A stretch of DNA of 64,000 bases from Glycine soja. Taxonomy: Eukaryota; Streptophyta; Magnoliopsida; Fabales; Fabaceae. This document shows positions 1 to 12,470 of this stretch, piece by piece. Within the stretch, counting starts at the first letter, position 1. Every line of letters starts with the position of its first letter. The notes below the pieces were generated by a model. The model saw only the letters and a program-made list of their open reading frames with translations, had not been told where the DNA came from and ran no database searches. Location of the stretch: assembly GCF_004193775.1 (NCBI RefSeq), contig NC_041006.1, positions 30,185,102 through 30,249,101 on the forward strand, read 5' to 3'. A program made the position numbers and the translations under genes.

Positions 1-606
1 TTCTCAGAAGACTATATCAAGCTCTTTGGTGGCACAGAGAGATTTGAGGAATTAAGGATGTCACTACTTGTTGATGGATTAACCAAGGTATGTAATTTAT
101 GTATTTGATTTTTAAGACTTTAGTTTGAAATTAAGTTTGACGTGTATATTTGTTTTATTCAGGTGACAACGGATAAGTGGATGGATATAACGGACATGGG
201 ACATGTCATTGCATCAAGGTATAACGTAATCGTTGTATCCTTGACTAAACAACAAAGCATGACATTCTTTCCCCTTAGAAGTCAACCGCTGACAAATTCT
301 TCATTGCATCGTATAATTTGTATCGATCATGTGTATGACAATCATTTTGTTGAGGTACATTGTAGATATGAAGTGTTTTTTTTATGATTATGCAATGAGT
401 TTTGTAGGATTGAGTTAACATTTTTTTCGCATACACAACAGGTTTATTTAAAAGAACGTTGTCCCTTACCGCCTGTATCATTGTTATGGTCTAGCAATTG
501 TCATCCGCAAGCGAAGTCGTGGCCAAATCCATATATTAGCAGAATGCAGCATTACAAGAGCTTCGTGATGTTCAAGAGAGACTATGTTGACATAAATGAT
601 GATTGA
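1..606 (+). CDS. 3' part of an OTU-type cysteine protease gene, MULE-associated type (partial at left edge)
   Basis: Three exons, 1-87, 163-354 and 442-606, join in phase 0 through two GT-AG introns (88-162, 355-441) and end at TGA 604-606. The 147 visible codons start inside the protein. The segment DNHFVEV (exon 2, running into exon 3) fits the C-terminal catalytic His region of OTU (ovarian tumour) deubiquitinase-like domains; the Cys box would lie left of the window. The C-terminal tail is rich in Pro, Trp and Ser. I recognise this as a legume multicopy family that travels with Mutator-like elements and is often annotated as FAR1-related or OTU domain protein; that assignment is from memory. 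The reading frame is intact as far as it is visible. The next gene downstream, on the same strand, is also of a MULE-associated type. Confidence 0.7.
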
Positions 607-931
607 ACATGTAATTTATAAATGCCTGATCATTTTGAACATGTAATTTATTTGTTACGTCCACAACAAAATTATTACTTAATTCTAAAAAAGCATGTAT
701 GTTATATCGTTGTCTGACTTGACTACACATTGTGGAAAACCATGTATGATAAATTGTTGTCTGCATAAACATAAAGCGCGTGAAAGGACCCTACACAGCA
801 TGACTACACATGCAGATCTGATGCAAGCTAAAGCATGTCATGTCATTCGTGTAGTTGACAACACATACAGAAAGCATGTGCATGCGTATTTTCAATCTTT
901 AAAAAATGCAGCACTGATATTAAAACTCATC

Positions 932-940
932 TATATATAT
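932..940 (+). promoter_or_regulatory. TATA box of the PB1-like gene
   Basis: The sequence tatatatat lies 64-72 bases before the ATG at 1004, in an otherwise mixed sequence, at a spacing that puts transcription start near 965 and leaves a short leader of about 40 bases. Confidence 0.5.
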
Positions 941-1003
941 GGCACAACCTAACCTTGTAAGAAAGCACAAGTTTCAGTATCAACCCAAGTCTTACAAAAA
1001 ACT

Positions 1004-1828
1004 ATGGCATTCTTGGGAGAGACTAGCAGTCAGACAGTTGTGAACTCCACATTAGGTTTTATTTTTCCAAATGGATCCATTGTTCACAACGACAATGGTG
1101 TTTCCTTCCAAGCTTCCACTCTAGTTCCCATTCGAGTACCTAACGGGTGTGATTTTCAAACGTTAAAAACCAGAATACACAATACCCTTAAGCTAACCGA
1201 CAAGCAATTTTTGGATGAAATTTACTACCGACAGCCTTTCACGTATGCAGGTAATCAATTTCGGTTTCAATGTATGCAACTGAAAGATGATGCTGATGTT
1301 AACACAATGTTAATGTGTAATCATGAATTTTCGTTTGTTGGTCCGATTAAGTTATTATGTAGCATTGCTAGAACCCCAGATGATATTTTAAACTTACTTG
1401 AAACTACTATGACCCCTACTCATGATGCCCTGCTATATTACAATGGGAGGTGGAACATGTCACGCCAAAATGAGTTTGTTGGTTACTCGTTCACAGGAAA
1501 AAATCCCAAAAACTTTGACATTCCCACCAGATGTACCATGGATGAACTGAAGGATTTGATCAAACAAGTTGCGCCTCGTGGAATTCTCCCTTATGGTGTT
1601 GATGAAACACAAATGGTAAGACGATTGTTTTTTCGGAAACCAAGTCACCATGAGTATTCAGAAAAAGTTATAAAATTTGAAATAATTGAACTCAAAACCA
1701 ACAAGGACGTGATGAAGGTGTTCATTGAGTCTAACTACTGGAAAAAGATTGGACCAATAGAAATTTTAGTTGTTTTCAGTAAACATGTACCGCAAATGGA
1801 AGATGAGTTGTCCTTGTCGCAAAATTAG
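1004..1828 (+). CDS. Protein with two PB1-like units, MULE N-terminus type
   Basis: An intact single-exon frame of 274 residues with a TATA box upstream. It consists of two related units, about residues 17-125 and 139-262. Each opens with a short strand and a Gly turn (FPNGS; LYYNGRW), then a line ending in Ile plus a charged helix (LKTRIHNTLKL; LKDLIKQV), then Phe-rich strands and a hydrophobic final strand. The same plan is seen once at the N-terminus of the MULE transposase at 16754, which supports a common origin. Known context: PB1-like domains occur at the N-termini of legume MuDR-type transposases. There is no DDE catalytic core here, so this is not itself a transposase. Its role is unknown; a protein interaction role is inferred. 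It lies 398 bases after the OTU gene, in the same orientation. Confidence 0.65.
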   Translation: MAFLGETSSQTVVNSTLGFIFPNGSIVHNDNGVSFQASTLVPIRVPNGCDFQTLKTRIHNTLKLTDKQFLDEIYYRQPFTYAGNQFRFQCMQLKDDADVNTMLMCNHEFSFVGPIKLLCSIARTPDDILNLLETTMTPTHDALLYYNGRWNMSRQNEFVGYSFTGKNPKNFDIPTRCTMDELKDLIKQVAPRGILPYGVDETQMVRRLFFRKPSHHEYSEKVIKFEIIELKTNKDVMKVFIESNYWKKIGPIEILVVFSKHVPQMEDELSLSQN

Positions 1829-1990
1829 CATGAGTTAGTTAGTTGTAGTATTTGATGGAAATTTAATTTTGTTCGACTATGTTGAAGTTAATGTACTGTT
1901 TGAATTCATGTATTGCATAATCGTTTTCAATTACAAGACTCTCAACTAAAAAAATAGATTTCTATATATAACAAATTAATTAATAAATTA

Positions 1991-2049
1991 TTGTTTTTCT
2001 TCTTACGGATCAACGTGCGGATCACCTTGATCCGTAAGAAGAAAAACAA
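1991..2049. repeat. Perfect 23-bp inverted repeat with 13-base loop
   Basis: Arms 1991-2013 and 2027-2049 are exact reverse complements around the loop 2014-2026, and would form a stable hairpin. The core word cttacggatcaa recurs in legume repeats that I recall, so this may be the end of an unnamed transposon. It could also act as a terminator for the PB1-like gene, 163 bases upstream. Confidence 0.75.
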
Positions 2050-2485
2050 GCAGGTGCAATTTTGCCATTTTGTTAGAATGTTGGGTGCACCAACAATAAT
2101 GCTGGGTGCACCTAGCAACACTCAAAGTAATCCATACAGATCAAGCTGAAATAGAACCAACCTGATCAATTTCATATCATCAATACAAATCCGGGAAGGC
2201 ACAAATTGTGGCTAGAGTAGAGTGATGATGCGACATAAAAAAAACAGAACATTAAACCCCATTAGTGATAGTATTAGACTCATAGTGTTAATCATTAATA
2301 AATATTATAAACTCTAGAAACCTACTTAAAATTCATGTGAATAAAAAGATATTTAAATATACACTAGGACCGAACATTCATTCTAGCATAAACCTAAAAT
2401 TTGAACAATTACAGTGCATTTTTTTAAACACTCAAAAAAAGACCTTTTAATAACAACTTGACAATGATTATAATAACTGAAATAC
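2050..2485. other. AT-rich spacer, no gene seen
   Basis: Contains two short direct copies of the word gggtgcacc near 2082 and 2104. No reading frame or recognised element was found. The next exon of the callose synthase fragment would be expected here on the minus strand but is absent. Confidence 0.5.
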
Positions 2486-3468
2486 CTTACTTGCAAGTAG
2501 AAAAAATGGACATTGAACCAAAGGAAGATCCCCAGAAATCCTAGGCATTAAAAGCAACTCCATTTTGCTAGAAAGAAGAAAGATAAAATAAAGCCAAAAA
2601 AAAAATGTATAGCATCTCCATGACTAACAAGTTGGTTACATAATCCTCCCCCCTTAGATTTCTTATGATCTCATTCCAAAAGGGGGCAAATCGAGCAGCA
2701 TCAACCTTGTTATTCTCCACAACCTTTGGATGAAGAGTAATTGAATAAGTAATATTTACTCAAGTTTGAAACAAATGTTCAGCAAACATGATAGTGTACC
2801 CTAACCTTCCCATCAACATAAAAAAGTTCCTTATTTTAGAGTTAGTACACAGGTATCAAGCAAACAAACATATGAATTTAAACTAAACTATTTCTTCCTT
2901 TGTCTATAGCAAAAGGCTAACCTAAACAGCTGATGAGAACTCCTGAAAATATAAAATATTGAGAAGAACTATATAAGCTTATACAACTAACAGTACTATT
3001 TAAGGGGAAAATCTAAAAGAAAAGAGGATATATTCTCAAAGAGCTACAACAAAGATAGGACACATACACATACAACTATCTTCCAAATACATAATGAAAA
3101 TCATAAAACAGGAAAAAGCACATTTCACAAGCAGCACATGTTGGGTAAAGGAACATGAAGTATGTCCATAAAAGCTCCAGGAAACTGCTCAAAAAGTTTA
3201 TGCAGTGCTTCTAATGACCTAATCTGGTGACCACATACAGCCACAAAAAAGTTATGTCAACTAATCTTAAATTCTGAAATGTACAGATAAGACTAGCAAT
3301 ACATAAAAGATATTAATAATAACACAACATATTATAAAAAATATTTATCGTTCGTCAATCACAACTTAAAAAGACTACTTACCTCTCCTAGTCGATCTCT
3401 TGCCCCAGTAAGAATCCATAAACATTCCATACAAGAGTGTAAAACACAAAAATATCTAAAAGATAAAT
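2486..3468 (-). pseudogene. Callose synthase (glucan synthase-like) fragment, four exons
   Basis: Minus-strand exons at 3383-3468, about 3140-3223, about 2629-2726 and 2486-2567 read, in order, as parts of one conserved stretch of callose synthases. Recognised pieces are YLLDIFVFYTL, ARDRLGE, RSLEALHKLFEQFPGAFMD, LHVPLPN, VDAARFAPFWNEIIRNLR and MELLLMPRISGDLPLVQ. Good donor and acceptor sites survive at 3382, 3224, 2628 and 2568. The parent enzyme is a plasma-membrane 1,3-beta-glucan synthase of about 1,900 residues; this piece covers roughly 120 residues. It is most like the callose synthase 9/10 type, a judgement from memory. The first exon needs a 1-base frameshift (LLG to ARD), the exon near 3140 lacks a clear donor, and nothing of the gene lies on either side. 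A gene fragment captured with its introns is more likely than a retrocopy. Confidence 0.8.
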
Positions 3469-3479
3469 CTGAAAGAATT

Positions 3480-4079
3480 GGAATTAACAAATCGGAAATA
3501 GCCATCAAAACACTCAAAAATGGGAGAGGGGGAAAACAATTTTACGTAATAGTTAAATTGAAGGTTTTCCATCTCGATGGCACCGCAAATCGGCACATTC
3601 CTTCCGTTGCAGCCTCCACAAAAAGAGCCACGCTCCGGTGTTGGCATTGTACTTGCCACACCACCTCAACGCGCACAGATCGATGATGACTAACTCGCTT
3701 GTGTGAATTTGCGGCGTAGAAGGAGATCTCATGAAGTGAGCTCTCGCCATGTTGATTCAACCTTCCTCACACTAGTAGAGAAGGCGAAAAGACTTTCACC
3801 CAAGGCCTAATAGGCTCTTTGTTATGTCCAAGGCAGAGAGAGGACATATGAATTAAACTACTTCTGCTACCTCTACTGTGTCTGATCACCGCGGACTAGG
3901 ACGACAACAGTCATGATGAATCCAACTGAACTAGTTTGAGATCTAACGGATGCGCGGATGGTTTCCAAATCCAAGCGAAAACTGATTATGTGCTAATTTG
4001 GAGGGATTTGGGTTCAAATTAGGTTGGGGAAAGTGAGAAAAAGAAGGGGCGGAAGGGGATGGAACATTTTATTTCAAAG
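3480..4079 (-). other. Unrecognised exon-like DNA with a short minus-strand frame
   Basis: A less AT-rich stretch holding a 65-codon minus-strand frame (3553-3750, ATG at 3750) preceded by pyrimidine-rich, leader-like sequence. I do not recognise the product. It lies between the callose synthase fragment and CACTA-type subterminal DNA, so it may be a second captured fragment. Evidence for expression is nil. Confidence 0.3.
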
Positions 4080-4345
4080 ACGGTCTTTAAAAAGTCATGG
4101 TGGAACAATTGATATCTATGACGATTTTATAAAAATTATCTTTGAACATTTGAATTCTATGATGATTTTTATAAAATTGTCTTTAAGCACGTGATATCTA
4201 TGATGGTTTTATAAAAAAATGTCTTTGAATACTTATTTTTATGAAATTTTTTATAAAAACCGTAGTTAAAAAGATTCATTTATTTACAAAAATATCACCG
4301 CATTTTGAATAATGATGGTTTTGGAAAAACCGTTTTAGATCCAAT
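4080..4345 (-). mobile_element. CACTA-type subterminal repeat region, truncated
   Basis: Repeated words of the type gacggttttataaaa and its complement follow each other every 50-60 bases. Read on the minus strand from 4345 it parallels the CACTA end at 35020 onward, including the shared word tttttgtaaataaat. The terminal CACTA motif itself is missing at 4345, where LINE-like DNA starts. Known: soybean Tgm-type CACTA elements have such ends and often carry host gene pieces, which would fit the callose synthase fragment next door. Confidence 0.6.
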
Positions 4346-4351
4346 GTTGTT

Positions 4352-4620
4352 GAAGATCAGTTTTGGAGTAGTGGAATGTGTAGAATCTTCACAACATCAT
4401 TTGTTTCAATATAGATTTGCCCATTATATTTGGTTATCATGCTATCAATGGTTTCGGGACACTAGAGTGTTAGCATCATCATGCATTCCCCACTTTTGGC
4501 AATATAATGGGAGGATCAAAGGACACAAGACAAAATCAATTTGGTGGGGGGTTTTGGCATCCATTGTGCATGTGGAGTATATGGCTACACCGAAATGGTA
4601 CTGGGTTTAATGTAAAGCCA
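4352..4620 (+). pseudogene. LINE ORF2 zinc-binding reverse-transcriptase region fragment
   Basis: The frame reads ESSQHHLFQYRFAHYIWLS followed by GRIKGHKTKSIWWGV, the pattern of the zf-RVT region near the C-terminus of plant non-LTR reverse transcriptases, where NHLFLHC-like and KKSIW-like motifs occur. Most Cys/His ligands are gone and the frame ends soon after. It is about 90 codons out of an ORF2 of more than 1,000. Confidence 0.55.
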
Positions 4621-5525
4621 ATTGACTCCAACTAACTAATGGAGGTAATGCGATATAGAGCTTGCTCGTGTGTGCAAGGCAAGTGTTGCGGGCTTCGACG
4701 TTCCTCTCTATGATTGGAAGATTGATGTATGTGAGAATTTGTGCACATATATTCTCAAACTTTAGCTTGGATATCAAAAGTATATGTTTTTTAGACAAGA
4801 AATTTATTCCTTAAACTAGGAAATGAAAACAGTAATAAGATGTATACTACATTTTTCTATGAGAAGTTGCTTCTCAAATATGGTATGTAAATTCTCATAT
4901 TCTATTTTGTTACAAAATTTAGTTTCATCCTCATGTTTAAATTTGTTGCTTAAGCCTAATATAATTTGGAAACTTCTTTTAAGAATTAGATAGAAATTAT
5001 ATCAACAATTAAGAAGTTTGTCAACAAATATATATCAATCATCAAGCAAATAAATATGAGAAGTAATGAATGGATACAACACACAAAATCTGAGTTCATC
5101 CAAAAATCTTGGAATACATCTGATCCTTACACTTATAGAATTTTTCACTAAGAACAACACCAATTACACATGATATTCTTTCTCCTTATGACTCTTTAGG
5201 CTTTCATAGTATCATTTCCTAACATCTCCAAGTTGCTTATTAATTTAGTATTCTTACCTTTATAGGTCTACTACACTTAGTACTCCCACTGTTGCATGTA
5301 TGTTCCAAGTATTCTTACTTCTTTATAGGGAATTTAACATAACATGTTGAATTTCTTAGAAGGAATACAAATGCAAGCTTGTCATTCACCATAAGTAGCC
5401 CTTAGACAATTATGTATAGTTGTAGTAAACTTTATAAAGAAATCTTGTAGAGATTATGCATCACATTAGCATGTTGATTCAATCATTGCCAACAATGGCT
5501 TCCACCTATATTTTTTATATCATTA

Positions 5526-5528
<3 letters not shown>
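4621..5528. other. AT-rich spacer, no gene seen
   Basis: Unique-looking AT-rich DNA. No frame, splice pattern or transposon end could be supported. Confidence 0.5.

Positions 5529-5577
<49 letters not shown>
5529..5577. repeat. (AT)n microsatellite, 49 bp
   Basis: Uninterrupted alternating AT. Confidence 0.95.
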
Positions 5578-5583
<6 letters not shown>

Positions 5584-6190
5584 TATTCATCTGATGACAC
5601 ATTCTTGTGTGAGAACATGAAAACAATTAATAATAACCATTAGATATGATCATGATTAAAAATAATAGGCAGTTGAAATTAAAATACTTAAAAATTAAAA
5701 TTAAAATCTAATATAGTCATTAAATCGCTAAAAGATTCACTAAATAAACCAATCAAAAAATATCTCAATTATTATCTATCCACCACTTCTGTCGTTATGA
5801 CAATCGTTGTCGTTAGTGTCATAATTATCACCACTATCAACGACGGTGGTTGTGACAATAACGACGACAACCGTCATGACAACAAAGGTGATGACAATTA
5901 ATAATGATGTTCATAGCGGCAACAATTATGATAGTGATCATGGTGGTGCAATAAACAATAATAATAATGATGATAAATTATTTGAGATATATTTGAAAGT
6001 GATAGTTGAAATCTTTATATATTTATTTGTTATTTGATTAATCTTTTAAATATCTCATGATGTATTAAATTTTTAATTTAAAATTTTAAATATTTTAATC
6101 TTAATTATTTATTATTTTTAATCTTGATACGAGGATTATCATTAATTATTCTTATATGATGATATTATAGGAGTCCTAGTCTCTCTCTAT
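5578..6190. other. Low-complexity GAC/GTC-rich and AT-rich spacer
   Basis: About 5790-5970 is an imperfect mixture of gac, gtc, aat and gat triplets that is partly self-complementary. The open frame it gives (Thr/Asn/Asp-rich) is a composition effect, not a gene. Confidence 0.5.
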
Positions 6191-6987
6191 GTTAGTGAGT
6201 TGAATGCCCATACAAGGTGATGAGTGTAAAATCCCTTTAGATAGGCAATCAATCATATTTTAACAAATTGTCATCTCACTTTGAGTGTTTTTAATTAAAT
6301 AAAAATGATTAAAAATTGTAAAGAACCCACGTTCTGTTACGGTCGTTCATTCTCTCGACTTATGACGTCGACGTCGACGCCTCTTGATTAACGCCGCTGC
6401 CTCCCCCATTCGGATTCACACTACCTCGAGCACGCACAGCGAAAGCAAAAATTTCGATTTAATTTTCCGGCTTTCTTATTTGAAAAAGCAACGTTCCTTG
6501 GTGCTTGTTAATTTTATATTTTCTTTAATAGTATTAGTTACCGCTTGCGGTAATGATTTTGTCTTCTATTTGCAGCTTATACCCTTGGGAAGCTAATGAA
6601 TGTCAAAGAAGATGAATGCCACGATGATTTTTTCTATAATTCATGCAAAATATCCAAGGATAACCACAGTGAAGTGAAGATGGAGAATGGTACTTGTAGA
6701 CACAATTTACAGATTGTTGCACATCCCAACAGAGAGTATATAAGGGTCCTTCAAGAAATATTGAATGTTAGACATTGATCTTCAAGCTAGGCGGCAACGA
6801 AAAGTGGGAGAATTAGAGGTTGAGGCGTCGAAGTCGTAAGTCGATGGAGTGAACGAACGTAACAGAACGTGAATTCTTTACAATTTTCAATTATTTTTGT
6901 TTAATTAAAACTTTAAAAATGAGGTGGCAATTTGTAGAGATAGATTGATTGTAAAGGAGCTTTACAGTGTATGAGCATTTAACTAAC
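6191..6987. mobile_element. Non-autonomous element with ~170-190 bp terminal inverted repeats (MULE-like)
   Basis: The left arm 6191-6383 and right arm 6816-6987 are imperfect reverse complements. The best-conserved parts are attgtaaagaa, cacgttctgttacg, cgttca and cgacttacgac-like words, plus a diverged outer part with gttagt at both tips. Long arms of this size suggest a Mutator-like element. No 9-bp target duplication could be confirmed. The 432-base interior has a possible 3' splice site (tatttgcag near 6575) followed by 66 open codons ending at 6778, which may be a captured exon; I do not recognise it. Confidence 0.65.
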
Positions 6988-8930
<1,943 letters not shown>

Positions 8931-8978
8931 ATGTTGAACATTTACCCCTTTGGAGCCACTATCTTGCGGAGTCCAGTG

Positions 8979-10420
8979 TAGGGGTGGGTAAACGGGTCCA
9001 ACTCCACGGATTGGCCCAAGGGACCCGCGGTCCGCGCAGGTTACGGATCAATTTTTTTAAACCGTTTATGGTTATGTCATATTTTTTTGCCCGTCCCGCT
9101 TAACCCGCAGACTATGCGGATTTGGCCCGCGGGTTACCCGTAGCCCGTATTAGGTTTGATTTGTGTGACCCTGACCCAATTATATTAGATTTGATTTTCT
9201 CTTTTTTACTTCTTTTCTTTTAAAATAATAGATAAAAAAATATATATTAGATAAAAATAAAAAATTTAAATTAAAAGATGATAAAGATAAAAAAGATAAG
9301 ATAAGAAAAATAAAAGATTAATATAAAAAAGATAAGTGATAAATAATAAAAATCTTCCTTTTTGATATTTTTTCAATCTTTTTCTCTTTTAAACTATCAT
9401 TTTCATATATGCAAGTCATAAATAATAAAAATATCAATTCTTATCATTTAAGCCAAAAAATAATTTTCAAATAAATATCTTTAAAGATATTTCAATATAT
9501 TTTTATTATAAAAAAGATAAGTGATAAAAAATCTTCATTTTTGATATTTTTTTGATCTTTTTCTCTTTTAATCTATCATTTTCATATCTCCAAGTTATGA
9601 ATAATAAAAATATCAATTCTTATCATTTAAGCCAAAAATAATTGTTAAATAAATATTTTTAAATATATTTCAATATATTTTTATTATAAAAAATAGCTCA
9701 TATCATATTTAGTAGTTATCATTATAGCATACTAAGAACATTTTTTCTCCTCACGGTTTTTCTCCACCACACACTCGCATGTCATACGACTCTTTCCCTT
9801 ACAAAGAAGACAAAACGCGACTAACACTCACGCAGTCACCCGACACACCACAGCGGCACAGCCTCGGCCCACCACCGCGCCACCACGTAAAGTACATCTC
9901 TTCTTTCTCTAGAATTTATTTTTATCCTATTTTTATTTGGGTTGATTCATTGTTGTTGAACTCTTAAATTCTATGCCTCTTTTCTCAATTTTGTCGCAGA
10001 GATACTTTTGTTTTCACAAATTTACTACACCCATCACACTTCACTTGTCTATTATTATATGATAAAATCATGGGATAAGGGAATGAACCATGAAACTCTT
10101 GATCAACAAGTTATAAACATGATGAATTGAGTTTTTGTATGATTTATTTATTTTATTGATGTAATTGACTAATTATTGAGATTTTATTTACATTTGTATT
10201 GAACTTAATTTGATTATATTGTATTTTTATTAAAATTAAAATTCTTTTAAAGCTAGGCCCGCGGACCGGCCCGTTTGACCCGCGGGGTTTGTGGGGCTGG
10301 GGCAGACCAATTTATTTGTTCCGTGTAAGAAGCGGGGACAGATTGGCCCGATCCGCTGCCAATGCGAATTTATGCGGGCGGGTCTTACACGGGACGGGCC
10401 GGCCCGCTTACCCACCCCTA
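8979..10420. mobile_element. Non-autonomous hAT element, 1,442 bp, with perfect 8-bp target duplication
   Basis: The left end taggggtgggtaaacggg (8979-8996) and the right end, read on the minus strand, taggggtgggtaagcggg form 18-bp terminal inverted repeats with one mismatch. The eight bases gtccagtg occur directly before (8971-8978) and directly after (10421-10428). An 8-bp duplication and a TAGGGGTGGG end are hallmarks of the hAT superfamily. Both subterminal regions are GC-rich with many gcccg/cgggc words; the middle is AT-rich. No transposase is encoded. The longest internal frame (9779-9967, 62 codons, Pro/His/Arg-rich at first) is not recognised. Confidence 0.92.
9326..9690. repeat. Tandem duplication inside the hAT element, unit ~183 bp
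   Basis: About 9326-9508 and 9509-9690 are two diverged direct copies, each beginning aaaaaagataagtgataa, running through a ttttttgatctttttctctttt-like stretch and ending near ttttattataaa. Confidence 0.8.
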
Positions 10421-10494
10421 GTCCAGTGAAGTTGGTGGTGGTGCGTTTCGCGGACAAGTGTGAAATCCCATTTTTAGGAGGTGTTATTGAGTGA

Positions 10495-11282
10495 CAGGTT
10501 TGATTAAGTTTTTTTGTTAAATTTTTTCCTTGTTCTATCCATGGTATTAATTTTTTTTTCTTGTTTTTGTTTTGATGATGTTCAACAGATATATTGTGCT
10601 ATGAACACTATTTAGTGTTTGGTCGCAAGACCTTCAAAATTTGTGATGTACTTTGTGTTAACAATATTTTATGAAAAATAATCCTATTGCATTTTTGACA
10701 TTCTGACAACAAGGATGGAAGAGAGATATCACGTTAAAATTTGTAAAACATAGGGTGTACGTGTATTATTTGTAAAACATATGAGATATATATGTAATAG
10801 TTTTAAAAACATGGGATACATGTGTAATAATTTGAAAAGTTCAGAGTTACATGTGTAATTTAGGGGAAATCGAAAGAATTTTTCCTTCGGACCACTTAAA
10901 ATCAGGAACAATTTTGGGTTTTCATAAAATAATTAAATTTAATGTAAATCAATTTTAAAAACAAAATGGAAAATTAACATTGTGACAATAGGAGGTGTAA
11001 AAGAAATGATTTTAAAAGGATATGTAATTAGTGCGAATCTTACGAGGATTTGTTGTAATTTGCTCTTTTCTTAATAACTTATCTATTTCAAATTAACTAT
11101 CATTTTAATCTTGATTTTTTAAATTGAATTCTAATATTTTTTTAAAAATAAAATGTTAATAGTTAAAAATGAATTTGTATTATAATATAAATTATTTATT
11201 CATTACAAATTTAAAATTTAAAAAATTTATCATGAGCATTATAAAAATTTAAAATTTATATATTAAAAATATTTATTCATTA

Positions 11283-11285
<3 letters not shown>
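10495..11285. other. AT-rich spacer with a short degenerate tandem repeat
   Basis: About 10737-10860 holds four diverged ~30-base units of the form ttgtaaaacatagggtgta followed by a gtgtaata-like tail. Otherwise no gene or element is seen. Confidence 0.5.

Positions 11286-11347
<62 letters not shown>
11286..11347. repeat. (AT)n microsatellite, 62 bp
   Basis: Uninterrupted alternating TA. Confidence 0.95.
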
Positions 11348-11352
<5 letters not shown>

Positions 11353-11987
11353 ATATCGTTAAAAAAATTCAGTTGACACTTATAAAAAGATTTATAATAT
11401 TTTTAAATGTTATTTTAAATTATTCATAATTTTAGGCCACTAAAAAATACAAAAATTTGAGATATCCTTTAAAGTAAAATGGTGCAATATTTGGTAAAGC
11501 TACCAAGTTATTGACCAGTTTAAACTTAAATTTTAGACATTCACCACATCAGATCCATTATTTATACATATACCCATATTTGTTCCTTTTTTTTTCTTGT
11601 TATTTATTCTATTTTCCTATTGTTATTGAGTTTTTGCAATCTCTTTCTTTTTTTATTATTCAGATGGCCAAGTCTATAAATTGATCGAACAACAAATTAT
11701 GTTAATACTGGTGCGTTTCCGAAGCTTGGTGCCCCAATTTCATTTTTGAATGTCGTTCATCATATTTCTGATTTCTTTTTCTTAAAAATTTCTTGTCAGC
11801 CATCCCACTCACAGAGCCTTTTGTTTCTACGAGAATGAATTGGAAAGAATGTGTTTATAGATAGCTAGGCACGTAAGTTCTACGACGATTAATTTTTATT
11901 TGTTGATAGAAGATCATAATTTACTTGCAGTACTAATATCTAACTATTTATTCAAGTGTTAAATTGACTAATAATTTGATTACTTTA
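11348..11987. other. AT-rich spacer, no gene seen
   Basis: It may include the 3' UTR or a further exon of the small gene that begins at 12381 on the minus strand; no certain exon was found. Confidence 0.4.
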
Positions 11988-12381
11988 TTAAATACTGCAC
12001 CGTTTTATTTTAGAAGATCTGTTCTTCAAATTTATTGAGACACTTCGGGTTAATAAAAAAAGAATGACATACCATTTTTCAAGACAACCGATTTCTTCAG
12101 TGGGAGTAAGAGGGGGTTGAACGAACTGTGCTGCACCGCCTGGCGGCGGGCATGCCGATCGAGTGTCAAGGTCCTTGTCCTTTGTTGGAGACTCTATTGA
12201 GTTACATATATAGTGTTCACAACATAACAAATATTAATAATTCAATACCCAAACACAAGCCAGAAAATAAATAAAAATAATAAAAACCATTTAACATAGT
12301 TACATAGATATATAGTACTAGTATACCTTGTGGGGCAGGAGCAGCAGTTGAAGGCTGTTGTTGATGATTGTGGTTGCTCAT
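11988..12381 (-). CDS. Candidate small Pro/Gln-rich protein gene, two exons
   Basis: A minus-strand TATA box (12463-12470) precedes an ATG at 12381. Exon 1 (12327-12381) encodes MSNHNHQQQPSTAAPAPQ and ends at a GT donor (gtatac). Exon 2 from 12193 (after caatag) continues in frame with ESPTKDKD, a CPPPGGAAQFVQPPLTP stretch and GCLEKW, to a stop at 11988; the total is 86 codons. The Pro/Gln-rich start followed by GCLE resembles small cysteine-rich transmembrane (CYSTM) proteins, but the Cys-rich tail is not present. A second donor (gtatgt) just after GCLEK could lead to a missed third exon. Identity is uncertain; promoter plus splice logic make a real gene plausible. Confidence 0.4.
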
Positions 12382-12462
12382 CTGGATATGTTGTTTTGAT
12401 TTGCTATATAGCAACCCTTTATCTAAACAATTTGTGATGCAGGGAGGAATAGGGTTGTATTG

Positions 12463-12470
12463 TATATATA
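12463..12470 (-). promoter_or_regulatory. TATA box of the small minus-strand gene
   Basis: The minus strand reads ctctctatatatacaat about 82 bases before the ATG at 12381, a normal plant spacing with a leader of about 50 bases. Confidence 0.5.

Larger units (their letters stand above)
8931..10494 (+). other. Short open frame split by the hAT element
   Basis: Removing the hAT element and one target duplication joins 8931-8978 to 10429-10494 and gives 37 codons from ATG to TGA, with the residues VKLVVVRFADK around the join. The frame passes the empty site without a stop. The product is not recognised. A 37-codon frame can arise by chance, so this is only a hint that the insertion hit an exon. 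Confidence 0.25.

Noticed and set aside
5846..6037. Thr/Asn/Asp-rich 63-codon gene
   Set aside because: It arises from low-complexity gac/gtc/aat triplets and has no promoter or splice context.
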